Assembly: GCF_013408145.1 (NCBI RefSeq) | Contig: NZ_JACBZI010000001.1 | Location: 1,471,501 to 1,535,500 of the forward strand | Length of the DNA: 64,000 bases | Direction: 5' to 3' | Origin: Nocardioides marinus | GTDB taxonomy: Bacteria > Actinomycetota > Actinomycetes > Propionibacteriales > Nocardioidaceae | In this document: positions 1 to 8,949 of the stretch, piece after piece | Position numbering within the stretch: position 1 is the stretch's first letter | Layout: every line of letters starts with the position of its first letter | Program-made: the position numbers and the translations under genes | Notes under the pieces: generated by a model | Databases searched by the model: none | What the model saw: only the letters and a program-made list of their open reading frames with translations | What the model was told of the DNA's origin: nothing

Positions 1-506
1 ACGTCGCAGTTCAAGGCGATGCCGTGCATCGTCACGCCTCGGGAGACCCGGATGCCGATGGCCCCGATCTTGCGCTCCGGCCGGTCCGCGGTGGCGCGCA
101 GCCACACGCCGCTGCGCCCCGGGACCCGTGCGGTGGCGACGCCGAACTCCGCGCAGGTCGCGATCATCGCCTCCTCCATGCGTCGCACGAAGTCGACCAC
201 CAGGACGTGCTCGGGGAGACGGACGATGGGGTAGGCGACCAGCTGGCCGGGCCCGTGGAAGGTGATCTTGCCGCCGCGGTCGACATCGATGACCGGGGCG
301 CCGCCGGGGTCGGCGGGGCGCTCGTGGGGGGCGGTGCGCTTGCCGGCCGTGAAGGTCGGCGGGTGCTCGAGGAGCAGGATGCTGTCGGGGGCCACGCCGG
401 TCACGACGCGGTCGTGGACGGCCCGCTGGAGGTCCCAGGCCGACAGGTAGTCCACCGCGTCCTCACCGAGCCCGACGACGTCGACGTCGATGCTGGTGGA
501 GGTCAT
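1..506 (-). CDS. lipB: Octanoyltransferase LipB (partial, 3' end off window)
   Basis: Transfers octanoate from acyl carrier protein to the lipoyl lysine of E2 and GcvH proteins, the first step of lipoate assembly in the cytoplasm. The first 168 codons are present. They include [13 protein letters not shown], the family signature [17 protein letters not shown], and [18 protein letters not shown], which carries the conserved catalytic-site lysine. The catalytic cysteine lies beyond the left edge. The ATG start is supported by TAGGCT six bases upstream. It stands with sucB, lpdA and gcvT, whose systems depend on lipoate. In mycobacteria the SDR39U1 epimerase is likewise the gene just upstream of lipB. 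Identity is secure. Confidence 0.95.
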   Translation of the reverse strand, partial: MTSTSIDVDVVGLGEDAVDYLSAWDLQRAVHDRVVTGVAPDSILLLEHPPTFTAGKRTAPHERPADPGGAPVIDVDRGGKITFHGPGQLVAYPIVRLPEHVLVVDFVRRMEEAMIATCAEFGVATARVPGRSGVWLRATADRPERKIGAIGIRVSRGVTMHGIALNCD

Positions 507-512
507 GGCACG

Positions 513-518
513 AGCCTA
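513..518 (-). promoter_or_regulatory. lipB leaderless -10 (TAGGCT)
   Basis: TAGGCT on the minus strand lies six bases before the lipB ATG, the spacing of leaderless actinobacterial transcripts. It sits inside the 21-base gap after the epimerase gene, so lipB probably has its own promoter. Confidence 0.55.
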
Positions 519-527
519 CGCCCGGGG

Positions 528-1436
528 TCAGGGATCGAGACGGTCCAGGCCCGCGCGGACCACCGCGGCGACATCGGGGTCGCGGTGCACGAACCCCTGG
601 TCGATCAGCGCTGCGGGCCGGGCGTTGACCGAGCCGAGCAGCTCGGGGGCCATCGGACCGGCCGCCACCTCGAGCACCTTGGCCGGCACCCGGGCGAAGG
701 CGGGACGGTGGAGGGCGGAGGCGAGGGTCCGGGTGAACTCGGCGTTGGTCGGCGTCTCCACGCAGCACAGGTTGACCGGGCCGTGGGCGTCGTCGTCGGC
801 GGCGAGGTGCAGCACGGCGCCGACCCAGTCGCGCAACGAGATCATCGGCATGTGCTGGGAGCCCTTGCCCAGCCTGCCGCCCAGCCCGCTCTTGAACAGC
901 AGCGTGAGCGGACCGAGCGGGGCGCTGCGACGGTCCATCACGGGCGAGGTGCGGAGCACGACCACGCGGGCGCCGGCCTCACGCGCCGGGTCGGCCGCCT
1001 CCTCCCAGCGCCGCGTGACGGTGGTGAGCAGCGCGTCTCCGGTGCTCGCGGAGGTCTCGGTCAGCACGGTGTCGCCCTGGGATCCGTAGAAGGCGATGCC
1101 GTTGCCGGCGAGGTACGCCGCCGGCCGCTCGCTCTCGGCGATCGCGCGCGCCAGCAGCCGCGTCGTCGTCACCCGGCTCTCCAGCACGTCCTGGGCCCAG
1201 CGCTTGGAGTGCACGTTGCCCACCAGGGGAGCGCCGGCGAGGTTGACCACGACGTCCGCTGCGTCGATGACCCCACGGTCGTAGACCCCGGCGTAGGGGT
1301 CCCACGTCGACTCGCCCTCGTGCTCGGCCGGACGTCGCACCAGGCTGGTGACCCGGTGCCCCTCACGGGTGAGGGCGGAGGTCAGGTGGGTGCCGAGGAA
1401 CCCGGAGGAGCCGGCGACGACGACGTGCAGAGACAT
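528..1436 (-). CDS. TIGR01777 (SDR39U1) family epimerase
   Basis: 302-residue short-chain dehydrogenase/reductase-type protein. The N-terminus has a Rossmann nucleotide-binding loop, VVAGSSGFLGTHL (about residues 6-18), and the family motif VVNLAGAPLV follows at about residue 62. The C-terminus carries the family's small helical extension (about residues 245-300, PAKVLEVAAGPMAPELLGS). Substrate is unknown for the family; NAD(P)-linked sugar or small-molecule chemistry is inferred from the fold. A member sits between sucB and lipB in mycobacteria as well, so the link to lipoate genes is old. It lies 24 bases from the ABC transporter stop and 21 bases from lipB. Confidence 0.88.
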   Translation of the reverse strand: MSLHVVVAGSSGFLGTHLTSALTREGHRVTSLVRRPAEHEGESTWDPYAGVYDRGVIDAADVVVNLAGAPLVGNVHSKRWAQDVLESRVTTTRLLARAIAESERPAAYLAGNGIAFYGSQGDTVLTETSASTGDALLTTVTRRWEEAADPAREAGARVVVLRTSPVMDRRSAPLGPLTLLFKSGLGGRLGKGSQHMPMISLRDWVGAVLHLAADDDAHGPVNLCCVETPTNAEFTRTLASALHRPAFARVPAKVLEVAAGPMAPELLGSVNARPAALIDQGFVHRDPDVAAVVRAGLDRLDP

Positions 1437-1460
1437 GCCCTCAGCCTGCCAGGGGCCCGC

Positions 1461-4400
1461 TCACCCGGCCAGGTGCGACCAGCGGGACGCCAGGTCCGAC
1501 CAAGGGCCGGCGTCGGCGACGCGTCCGTCGGTGAGCACCACGACCCGGTCCGCACGCGCCAGGGCGGCACCCTTGGAGGTGGCGCCGATGACGGTCGCGC
1601 CGCGCTCGCGCAGGGTCTCCCACAGCTCGATCTCGGTCGCGGCGTCCAGGGCCGAGGAGACGTCGTCGGCGAGCAGCAGGTCGGCCTCGCAGGCCAGGGC
1701 CCGCGCGAGGGCGAGGCGTTGGACCTGGCCCCCCGAGAGCCGGACGCCGCGGTGACCGACCAGGGCGTCGACGCCGCCGGCCTCGGTGACGTCGGGACCC
1801 AGCCGGGCCGCCTCGACCGCCGGCTCGACGCTGCGGTCGGCGTGGTCGAGGGCGACGTTGCCGCGGAAGGTGCCGGACAGGACCCGGGGGACCTGCGCCA
1901 CGTGCGCGACCCGGCCCGGTCGCAGCTCGACCTCGGGGTCCTCGATCGGACGGTCGTTCCACCGCAGCTCACCGGTGCTGCCGATGAGACCGGCCATCGC
2001 CGCCAGCAGCGAGGACTTGCCCGACCCCACCTGGCCCAGGAGCAGCACGAGCTCGCCGCCGCGGACGGTCAGGTCGACCTCCTCGGCCCCGAGCGTGCCG
2101 TCGTCGTGGACGGCGGTGAAGCCGCGCAGGGTGATCTCGCGCAGCGGCTCGTGCTCGGTGGGCGCCGGGGCGGGGGCCGACCCGTGGACCAGGTCGACGC
2201 CGCGGGGCAGCTCCATCAGGTCGCCGCCGCCGGCCAGCTCGCTGGTGGCCCGCATCCAGGACTTGGTGCCCGGGGCCTCGGTGACGACCGACCCGGCCAC
2301 CCGGCCGAACCAGTCGAAGCCGCTGACGGCGTTGGCCACCAGCAGTGCCGTCGCGAGCCCCCAGCCGCCGCCGACGAAGATCGCCCAGGCGGCGACCACG
2401 CCGGCCTGCACCATCACGATCGGGACGCCGTCGAGCAGGGCCTGGACCCGGTGCTCGCGCACCGCCGCCTCGACCCGGCCACCGTCGACCTGTCGCAGGT
2501 GACGGTGCACGTCGGGGGTGGCGGCCGCCAGCTTGACGGTGCGCACCGACTCCAGGGTCGAGACCAGTGAACGGCCGAAGCGGGCCCGGGCGGCGGAGGA
2601 CGCGGTCGCCGAGCGACCGGCGACCCGGCGCCCCAGCGAGGAGGCCAGGGCGGAGATGCCCATGACCAGCAGCAGGATGCCGCCGGCGACCACGCTGCGG
2701 GCGATGAGCGCGGTGACCAGCGCGATGAGCAGGCCGTTGACGAAGTCGACCCAGCGGTCGGCGTACCGGGCGAACCGGTCGGCGTCCATCGCACGCGCCA
2801 CGACCTCTCCGGGGGGCGTGCGATGCAGCCGGCGCTGCTCGGTCTGGCCCTGCAGCACCGCGGCCCGCACCCGGATCATCACCGCGACCCACCAGCGCGG
2901 GTAGCGCCGGATCGCCGAGGCCAGGAGGAGCGGGGAGACCAGGATCGAGACCACCAGCGCACCGGTGAGCAGCCAGGGCGAGCGGCCCTGCTGGAGGTCG
3001 GAGACCACCAGGCCCCACAGCCAGCCGGTCACGGCACCGAAGGCCCCGGTGAGGGCCGAGAGGAGGAACAGCCAGATCGCCACGAAGCCCCACTGCGGCT
3101 CGATGCGCAGGGCGTTCCAGGTGCCGCGGGCCAGGCTGGGGATGGGGCGCAGGGCCGGTGGCGGCGGAGGCGTCCCGACCCGGCGGGCGCTGCCGATGCC
3201 GACGTCGAGGGAGGAGTGCTCGACCGGAGCGGGCGGCTGCGGGGAGCCGGTCACCGAGGAGTCGCTGGCCTCCAGCAGCGAGCGGAACGGCCCCTGCTGG
3301 GCGGCCAGCTCGCTGCGCGGACCCTGCTGCACCACCCGTCCGTGGTCCATCACGACGACCCGGTCGGCGCGCTCGGTGGTGGTGAGCCGGTGGGCCACCA
3401 GCAGACCGGTGCGCCCGGTCAGCAGCCGGTCGGCCGCGCGGACCACCCGGGCCTCGGTGACGGGGTCCATCCGGGCCGTGGCCTCGTCGAGGACCACGAC
3501 GTGGACGTCGCGGACCAGGAGGCGGGCGAAGGCGACCAGCTGCTCCTCCCCGGCCGACAACGTCAAGCCTCCGGGGCCGAGCAGGGTGTCCAGGCCGTCG
3601 GGCAGGCCGGCGACCCAGTCGGTGAGCGCGAGCTCGGCGACGGCGTCCTCGAGACGGCGGCGGGGCAGCTCGGCGAAGAGCGCGATGTTCTCCGCGAGGG
3701 TGCCGGCCAGGATCTCGGTGCGCTGGGTGACCACGCCGACCGATGCCCGCAGCTGCTGGAGGTCGAGGTCGAGCACGTCGGTGCCGTCGAGCAGCACCGT
3801 GCCGCGCTGCGGCTCCACCGCCCGGGAGACCAGCGAGGCCAACGTCGACTTGCCCGACCCGGTGCGCCCCACGAAGGCGCAGGTCGTGCCGGCCGGGATC
3901 GTCAGCTCCACGCCCTCCAGGGCGAAGGTGCCGGTGCCGTAGGAGAAGTGCAGGTCGCGGAAGCGGACCTCCGGGACACGGTCGGGCATCGGGACGCCGC
4001 CGGCGGGCTCGGGGAGCGCGCCGAGCAGGGAGCGCAGCCGCAGCACCGCGCCGAACCCGGCCTGCAGGTCCGGCAGGTGCCGGGCCAGCTGGTCGACCTG
4101 GCCCACGAACTGGGTGGTCACCAGGAACAACGTGATCAGGGCCCCGGTGGAGAGCCGCCCGTCGATCACCAGCGCGACCCCGGCCAGGCCGGTGGCGGCG
4201 AGCATGGCGTGCAGCAGCGTGCCGGTGCGCCGGCTGACGCTGCTCTCCATCGACAGCACCTCGTCGAAGCGGCGGTGCAGGGTCGCGGCCAGCTCGGTGC
4301 TGCGGCGTACGACGTAGGCCTGGCCCAGGCTGGTGCGCAGGTCGTCGCGGGCGGCGACGCCCTCCTCCATCGCGGCGGCGTGGTCGGTCCAGGCCATCTC

Positions 4401-4991
4401 CTCGATGACCTTGCGGCGCGAGATCTCCGGCAACCGCGCCTTCACGAACCAGAAGGTCACCACCGCGGTCACGGGGAACAGCACGAACGCCGGCGCCCAC
4501 GTCAACCCGGCGACCAGCCAGAGCGGCCCCGAGGCGAGCAGGGTGCGCATCGCCATCCAGACGCTCTGGCGCAGCAGGCTGCCGACCTCGTGGGTGTCGT
4601 CGTCGACCCGGTCGAGGATCTCGCCGACGGCCTGCTCGCTCAGCTCGGCCAGCGGCTGGGCCATGGCGGCGTCGAGCAGGTCGCCGCGCAGCCGGCCCTC
4701 GGCCCGGTCCACCACACCGGCCCAGACCGTGCGGGCGACGGTGTCGACCAGCGCGCCGCCGATGACGCACAGCGCGAGCAGGCCGACCAGCCCGGTGGCC
4801 GGGGCGTCGGCGAGCCGGCCGGCCACGACGGTGCCGAGGCTGGTGCCGATGGCGGCGACGAAGGAGCCGAGCACGCAGGCCGCGGCGACCGGCCCCCGCA
4901 GACGGCGCCAGTCGATCGGCTGGCGGTGGTCGGTGGTGGGCAGGGTGGACTGGGTGGGCCGCGGGGTGGGCGGCGAGACGGTGCTGGTCAC
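1461..4991 (-). CDS. Fused asymmetric ABC exporter (TMD-NBD-TMD-NBD)
   Basis: 1176-residue single-chain ABC exporter made of two half-transporters. The first membrane domain is about residues 30-310 and the first NBD about 335-575, with Walker A GRTGSGKST (375-383), signature LSAGE, Walker B VVVLDEA (about 500) and switch histidine in LVAHRLTT. A proline-rich linker (about 600-630) leads to the second membrane domain (about 640-900). The second NBD has Walker A GQVGSGKSS (986-994), perfect LSGGQ, Walker B LLLADDVSS (about 1107) with Asp in place of the catalytic Glu, and GATSKG where the switch His should be. So one ATP site is canonical and one degenerate, as in heterodimeric exporters. GTG start with TAGGTT nine bases upstream. 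Substrate unknown; drug, lipid or siderophore export are options. Confidence 0.9.
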   Translation of the reverse strand: MTSTVSPPTPRPTQSTLPTTDHRQPIDWRRLRGPVAAACVLGSFVAAIGTSLGTVVAGRLADAPATGLVGLLALCVIGGALVDTVARTVWAGVVDRAEGRLRGDLLDAAMAQPLAELSEQAVGEILDRVDDDTHEVGSLLRQSVWMAMRTLLASGPLWLVAGLTWAPAFVLFPVTAVVTFWFVKARLPEISRRKVIEEMAWTDHAAAMEEGVAARDDLRTSLGQAYVVRRSTELAATLHRRFDEVLSMESSVSRRTGTLLHAMLAATGLAGVALVIDGRLSTGALITLFLVTTQFVGQVDQLARHLPDLQAGFGAVLRLRSLLGALPEPAGGVPMPDRVPEVRFRDLHFSYGTGTFALEGVELTIPAGTTCAFVGRTGSGKSTLASLVSRAVEPQRGTVLLDGTDVLDLDLQQLRASVGVVTQRTEILAGTLAENIALFAELPRRRLEDAVAELALTDWVAGLPDGLDTLLGPGGLTLSAGEEQLVAFARLLVRDVHVVVLDEATARMDPVTEARVVRAADRLLTGRTGLLVAHRLTTTERADRVVVMDHGRVVQQGPRSELAAQQGPFRSLLEASDSSVTGSPQPPAPVEHSSLDVGIGSARRVGTPPPPPALRPIPSLARGTWNALRIEPQWGFVAIWLFLLSALTGAFGAVTGWLWGLVVSDLQQGRSPWLLTGALVVSILVSPLLLASAIRRYPRWWVAVMIRVRAAVLQGQTEQRRLHRTPPGEVVARAMDADRFARYADRWVDFVNGLLIALVTALIARSVVAGGILLLVMGISALASSLGRRVAGRSATASSAARARFGRSLVSTLESVRTVKLAAATPDVHRHLRQVDGGRVEAAVREHRVQALLDGVPIVMVQAGVVAAWAIFVGGGWGLATALLVANAVSGFDWFGRVAGSVVTEAPGTKSWMRATSELAGGGDLMELPRGVDLVHGSAPAPAPTEHEPLREITLRGFTAVHDDGTLGAEEVDLTVRGGELVLLLGQVGSGKSSLLAAMAGLIGSTGELRWNDRPIEDPEVELRPGRVAHVAQVPRVLSGTFRGNVALDHADRSVEPAVEAARLGPDVTEAGGVDALVGHRGVRLSGGQVQRLALARALACEADLLLADDVSSALDAATEIELWETLRERGATVIGATSKGAALARADRVVVLTDGRVADAGPWSDLASRWSHLAG

Positions 4992-5059
4992 GGTGGGACG
5001 AACCTACGACGCCGGACCCGCTTCGCGCCTGTTGATTACGGTCCGGTCACGAGACGCGC

Positions 5060-5093
5060 GACGGCCCGCCCGGGTGTCCCCGGACGGGCCGTC
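5060..5093 (-). terminator. Stem-loop terminator after sucB
   Basis: Inverted repeat 5060-5073 / 5080-5093 with a six-base loop. The minus-strand RNA gives 14 pairs with one G-U wobble, while the plus-strand RNA would have a C-A mismatch, so it suits transcripts leaving sucB. No clear U-tract follows, as is common in actinobacteria. Confidence 0.6.
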
Positions 5094-5116
5094 GTGGTGG
5101 TGCTGGGTGCTGGCGC

Positions 5117-6949
5117 TCAGACTTCGAACGAGCCGGACTCCAGGCGCTGCTTGACCTCCTGGAGGAAGCGACCGGCGTCGGCGCCGTCGACCAGGCGGTG
5201 GTCGTAGGTCAGCGCGAGGTAGACCATGTGACGCACGGCGATGGTCTCGCCGAGGTTCGGGTCGTCGATCACCACGGGGCGCTTCACCACGGCACCGGGG
5301 CCGAGGATGGCGACCTGCGGCTGGTTGATGATCGGGGTGTCGAAGAGCGCCCCGACGCTGCCCAGGTTGGTGATGGTGAAGGTGCCGCCTGACAGCTCGT
5401 CGGGACCGATCTTGTTGGTCCGCGTGCGAGCCGCGACGTCGGCGATCTTCTTGGACAGCCCGGAGATCGAGAGGTCGCCGGCGTCCTTGACGACCGGGGT
5501 CAGCAGGCCCTTGTCGGTGTCGACCGCGAAGGCGACGTGCTCGTGGTCGTGGAAGGTGACCTCCCCGGCCTCGTCGTCGATCGTCGCGTTGAGCTTCGGG
5601 TGCTGCTTGAGCGCATCGACGGCCGCCTTGGCGAAGAACGGCAGGAAGGACAGCTTCACGCCCTCCCGCGCCGCGAACTCGGCCTTCACCTGGTCGCGCA
5701 GGCGCGCCACGTTGGTGACGTCGACCTCCACGACCTGGGTCAGCTGCGCGGAGACGGCCAGCGACTCGTTCATCCGGGTCGCGATGATCTTGCGCAGGCG
5801 CGACATCTTCTCGGTGGTGCCCCGCAGCGGGGAGGGGTTCACCGGGACCGGCGCACCGGTGGCGGCCGGGGTCGAGGCGCTGCCCGAGGGGGCGGCGGCG
5901 GCCGGGGCGGCAGCGGCGGGCTGCTTGGCCGCCTCGGCGGCGGCGAGCACGTCCTGCTTGCGGATGCGACCGCCGACACCGGTGCCCTCGACGGCGGACA
6001 GGTCCACCCCGTGCTGGCCGGCGAGCTTGCGCACCAGCGGGGTGACGTACCCCGGCCCGTCGGCGGACCCGCCCGAGGAGGACGACGTCTCCTGGCGGGG
6101 CGGCTCCGAGGCCCGTGCGGCGGGCTGCGCCGGGGCCTCCTCGGTCTTGGGCGCCGGCTCCTCCGCGGGGCTGGGCTGGGTGCTCTCCGGCTTCTTCTCC
6201 GGCTCCTTCTCGGGCTCGGGCTCCGCCTTCTCCTCGGCCTTCGGCTCGGGCTCGGGCTCCTCGGCAGGGGCCGCGGAGCCGTCGCCGATCACGGCGAGCT
6301 CGGCGCCGACCTCGACCGTCTCGTCCTCGGAGACCTTGACCTCCAGCAGGGTGCCGGCCACGGGGGAGGGGATCTCGGTGTCGACCTTGTCGGTGGAGAC
6401 CTCCAGGAGCGGCTCGTCCACCTCGACGCTGTCACCGACCTGCTTGAGCCAGCGGGTCACGGTGCCCTCGGTGACCGACTCGCCGAGCGCGGGGAGGGTC
6501 ACCGACGTGCCGGACCCACCACCGGAGCCGGACGCCGCGGGCGCCTTCTCCTGCTCGGGGGTCTCGTCGCCGGGGGGCAGGTCGCCGGTCTCCTCGGCGA
6601 TCTGCTCCTCCTGCTCGGCCTTCTTCTCCGCCTCGTCCTCGTCGGCCGGCTGGGCCTCGGGGGTGGCGGTGTCGTCGGCGGAGTCGTCGGCCGAGTCGCC
6701 GCCGCCCTCGCCCTCCTCACCGATCATCGCGAGGACCGCGCCGACCTCGACGGTGTCGTCCTCGTCGGCCTTGATCTCGAGCAGGGTGCCCGCGACGGGC
6801 GAGGGGATCTCGGTGTCGACCTTGTCGGTGGAGACCTCGAGCAGCGGCTCGTCGACCGCGACGGTGTCGCCGACCTGCTTGAGCCAGCGGGTGACGGTGC
6901 CCTCGGTGACGGACTCCCCGAGCGCCGGGAGGGTGACTTCGGTGGCCAA
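5117..6949 (-). CDS. sucB: Dihydrolipoamide acyltransferase E2 (SucB/DlaT type)
   Basis: E2 core of a 2-oxoacid dehydrogenase complex; moves acyl groups from lipoyl arms to CoA. The 610 residues hold two nearly identical lipoyl domains (about 2-78 and 150-226, each with the lipoylation motif STDKVDTE). Glu/Ala/Pro-rich linkers follow, then a peripheral subunit-binding domain (about 315-350, [19 protein letters not shown]) and the catalytic domain to the end with [12 protein letters not shown], which holds the active-site His and Asp. The start is TTG: the plus strand reads CAA at 6947-6949, no ATG or GTG fits the first lipoyl domain, and GAAGGA lies upstream. It lies just downstream of lpdA. 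Pyruvate versus 2-oxoglutarate specificity cannot be told here, and mycobacterial orthologues serve pyruvate dehydrogenase. Confidence 0.95.
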   Translation of the reverse strand: MATEVTLPALGESVTEGTVTRWLKQVGDTVAVDEPLLEVSTDKVDTEIPSPVAGTLLEIKADEDDTVEVGAVLAMIGEEGEGGGDSADDSADDTATPEAQPADEDEAEKKAEQEEQIAEETGDLPPGDETPEQEKAPAASGSGGGSGTSVTLPALGESVTEGTVTRWLKQVGDSVEVDEPLLEVSTDKVDTEIPSPVAGTLLEVKVSEDETVEVGAELAVIGDGSAAPAEEPEPEPKAEEKAEPEPEKEPEKKPESTQPSPAEEPAPKTEEAPAQPAARASEPPRQETSSSSGGSADGPGYVTPLVRKLAGQHGVDLSAVEGTGVGGRIRKQDVLAAAEAAKQPAAAAPAAAAPSGSASTPAATGAPVPVNPSPLRGTTEKMSRLRKIIATRMNESLAVSAQLTQVVEVDVTNVARLRDQVKAEFAAREGVKLSFLPFFAKAAVDALKQHPKLNATIDDEAGEVTFHDHEHVAFAVDTDKGLLTPVVKDAGDLSISGLSKKIADVAARTRTNKIGPDELSGGTFTITNLGSVGALFDTPIINQPQVAILGPGAVVKRPVVIDDPNLGETIAVRHMVYLALTYDHRLVDGADAGRFLQEVKQRLESGSFEV

Positions 6950-7012
6950 TGCGGTTCCTTCGGTAGCGGGTGGTGGTTCTGCTCGGTGTCTGGGGTGTGG
7001 TGAGCCGGTGGC

Positions 7013-8428
7013 TCAGCCGTGCGCGTGCAGGGCCTTGCCGGCCAGGGCGAGGTGGGCCTCGCCGAGTGCCTCGTTCTGGGTGGGGTGGGCGTGCACCAGC
7101 GGGGCGACGTCCTCGGGGTGGGCCTCCCAGGCGTAGATCAGCTGGGCCTCACCGACCAGCTCGCCGACCCGGTCGCCGACCATGTGCACCCCGACGACGG
7201 GGCCGTCGGTGCGGCGTACGAGCTTGACGAAGCCCTGGGTCTGCAGGATCTGGCTCTTGCCGTTGCCACCGAGGTCGTAGGTCAGCGTCTCGATGGCGTC
7301 CTCGCCGTAGGTCGAGCGGGCGGTCTCCTCGTCGAGACCGACCGAGGCGATCTCGGGGTGGGAGTAGGTGACGCGCGGGATCGCGGACTCCTCGACGACC
7401 ACCGGAGCGAGGCCGGCGATCTCCTCGGCGACGAACACGCCCTGCTGGAAGCCGCGGTGGGCCAGCTGGAGGCCGGGGACGATGTCACCGACGGCGTAGA
7501 CGCCCTCGAGGTTGGTGCGGCAGCGCTCGTCGGCGAGGACGAACCCGCGCTCCATGGCGACACCCTGCTCGGCGTACCCCAGCCCGTCGGTGGCGGGGCC
7601 GCGGCCGACTGCCACGAGCAGCAGCTCGGCCTCGATCACGGAGGTGCCGCCCTTGGCGTCCTCGACGGTGACTGCGACGCCGGAGCCGGTGTGCTCCACG
7701 GAGCTGAACCGGGTGGAGGTGCGGAAGGCGATGCCGCGCTTGCGGAAGGCCCGCTCCAGCGCCTTGGAGGAGGCCGCGTCCTCGGCGGCGACCAGGCGGG
7801 GCAGTGCCTCCACGATCGTGACGTCGGCGCCGAAGGAGCGCCACACGCTGGCGAACTCCGAACCGATGACACCCCCGCCGAGCACGACGACGGAGGAGGG
7901 GACGCGCTCCAGGCGCAGCGCGTGCTCGGAGGTCAGGACCTTCTCCCCGTCGACCTCCAGGCCGGGCAGCGACCGGGAGTAGGAGCCGGAGGCCAGCACG
8001 AGGTGCGCGCCGGTGTAGGCGGTGCCGTCGACGGTGACCTCGCGGGGCCCGGTCATCGTGCCGGCGCCCTCGATCACGGTGATCCCGCGCCCCTTGACCA
8101 GGCCGGAGAGGCCCTTGAAGAGCCGCGCGACCACGCCGTCCTTGTAGGCGTTGACGCCGGCCATGTCGATGCCTTCGAGCGAGGCGCGGACGCCGAAGCG
8201 CTCGGAGTCACGCGTGGAGTCGGCGACCTCGGCCGCGTGCAGCAGCGCCTTGGTGGGGATGCAGCCGACGTGCAGGCAGGTGCCGCCCACCTTGTCCTTC
8301 TCGACCAGGCCGACCTTGAGGCCGAGCTGGGCGGCGCGCAGGGCACAGGCGTAGCCGCCCGACCCGGCACCGAGGATGAGCACGTCGAAGTCGGTGTGTC
8401 CGGGAGTGTGTCCGGCGTCGGCCACCAT
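7013..8428 (-). CDS. lpdA: Dihydrolipoyl dehydrogenase (E3)
   Basis: FAD flavoprotein that reoxidises dihydrolipoyl groups of E2 and GcvH with NAD+. The 471 residues show the FAD loop GAGSGGYACALRAAQ, the redox-active disulfide GGTCLHVGCIPTK, the NAD loop GGGVIGSEFAS, the second FAD motif VYAVGDI, and the C-terminal HAHPTQNEALGE with the catalytic His-Glu pair. I place the start at ATG 8428, with AAAGGA just upstream, because the longer in-frame reading adds a tail unlike the family. Sixty-three bases separate it from sucB, so co-transcription is likely. Confidence 0.96.
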   Translation of the reverse strand: MVADAGHTPGHTDFDVLILGAGSGGYACALRAAQLGLKVGLVEKDKVGGTCLHVGCIPTKALLHAAEVADSTRDSERFGVRASLEGIDMAGVNAYKDGVVARLFKGLSGLVKGRGITVIEGAGTMTGPREVTVDGTAYTGAHLVLASGSYSRSLPGLEVDGEKVLTSEHALRLERVPSSVVVLGGGVIGSEFASVWRSFGADVTIVEALPRLVAAEDAASSKALERAFRKRGIAFRTSTRFSSVEHTGSGVAVTVEDAKGGTSVIEAELLLVAVGRGPATDGLGYAEQGVAMERGFVLADERCRTNLEGVYAVGDIVPGLQLAHRGFQQGVFVAEEIAGLAPVVVEESAIPRVTYSHPEIASVGLDEETARSTYGEDAIETLTYDLGGNGKSQILQTQGFVKLVRRTDGPVVGVHMVGDRVGELVGEAQLIYAWEAHPEDVAPLVHAHPTQNEALGEAHLALAGKALHAHG

Positions 8429-8540
8429 GGTCCTTTGCGTAGGGGTGTGCGGGTGACTCCTCGTGGGAGTGCGGTCCATCTTTGCACTACTGCCAGCACA
8501 GTCCACACCTGCCCGAGGGTGGGTCGGGCAGACTGGGGCC

Positions 8541-8930
8541 ATGGGAATGCTCGACCGCTTCCGTCGTGACCGTGGCCCGCGCATGCGTGGCCCCGCGAAG
8601 GACGGCTACCGCACCGGCTCCACGCGCGTCCGCGCCGCTGACTCCACCGACGTCGAGCACCTCACCACCTGGGTCGGTGCCCGGCGCGGTGTCGAGGGGT
8701 TCGTCGAGCCGCGGACGGCGGTCAGTGACGTCACGCTGCTGCTGGTGGCCCACGACGGGGAGTGGACCCGGCGCCGGGTCCCGTCGGTGAAGTGGGCCCA
8801 CGACTTCTGCAACCGGGCCCAGGTGCCGTCCTACGACGCGGCCGTGGTCGGGGTTCCGCAGCGCATGCGCGACTGGAACCGCCGCCAGCGCGAGGCCCAG
8901 AAGCAGCAGGCGCGCGACCTGGATTCCTGA
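8541..8930 (+). CDS. Conserved actinobacterial protein of unknown function
   Basis: 129 residues, soluble, rich in Arg and Trp, with no membrane segment or signal peptide. It begins MGMLDRFRRDRG and holds VSDVTLLLVAHDGEWTRRRV (about 57-76) and VKWAHDFCNRAQVPSYDAA. The C-terminus is a charged helix ending RQREAQKQQARDLDS. I chose ATG 8541 over an upstream in-frame ATG at 8463, because CAGACT ends six bases before it in leaderless spacing. It is divergent from lpdA and convergent with pepA. Small proteins of this look occur beside lpd/pepA in related genomes, but I cannot name a function. Confidence 0.8.
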   Translation: MGMLDRFRRDRGPRMRGPAKDGYRTGSTRVRAADSTDVEHLTTWVGARRGVEGFVEPRTAVSDVTLLLVAHDGEWTRRRVPSVKWAHDFCNRAQVPSYDAAVVGVPQRMRDWNRRQREAQKQQARDLDS

Positions 8931-8949
8931 GCCGGATTCCTGAGCGGGC

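Noticed and set aside
24..5207. Long open frames on the plus strand opposite lipB, the ABC exporter and sucB (for example 24-2570 and 2823-5207)
   Set aside because: They are mirror frames of very GC-rich coding DNA: compositionally skewed (Arg, Gly, Pro, Asp, His rich), no domains, no promoters. The minus-strand proteins are clear family members.
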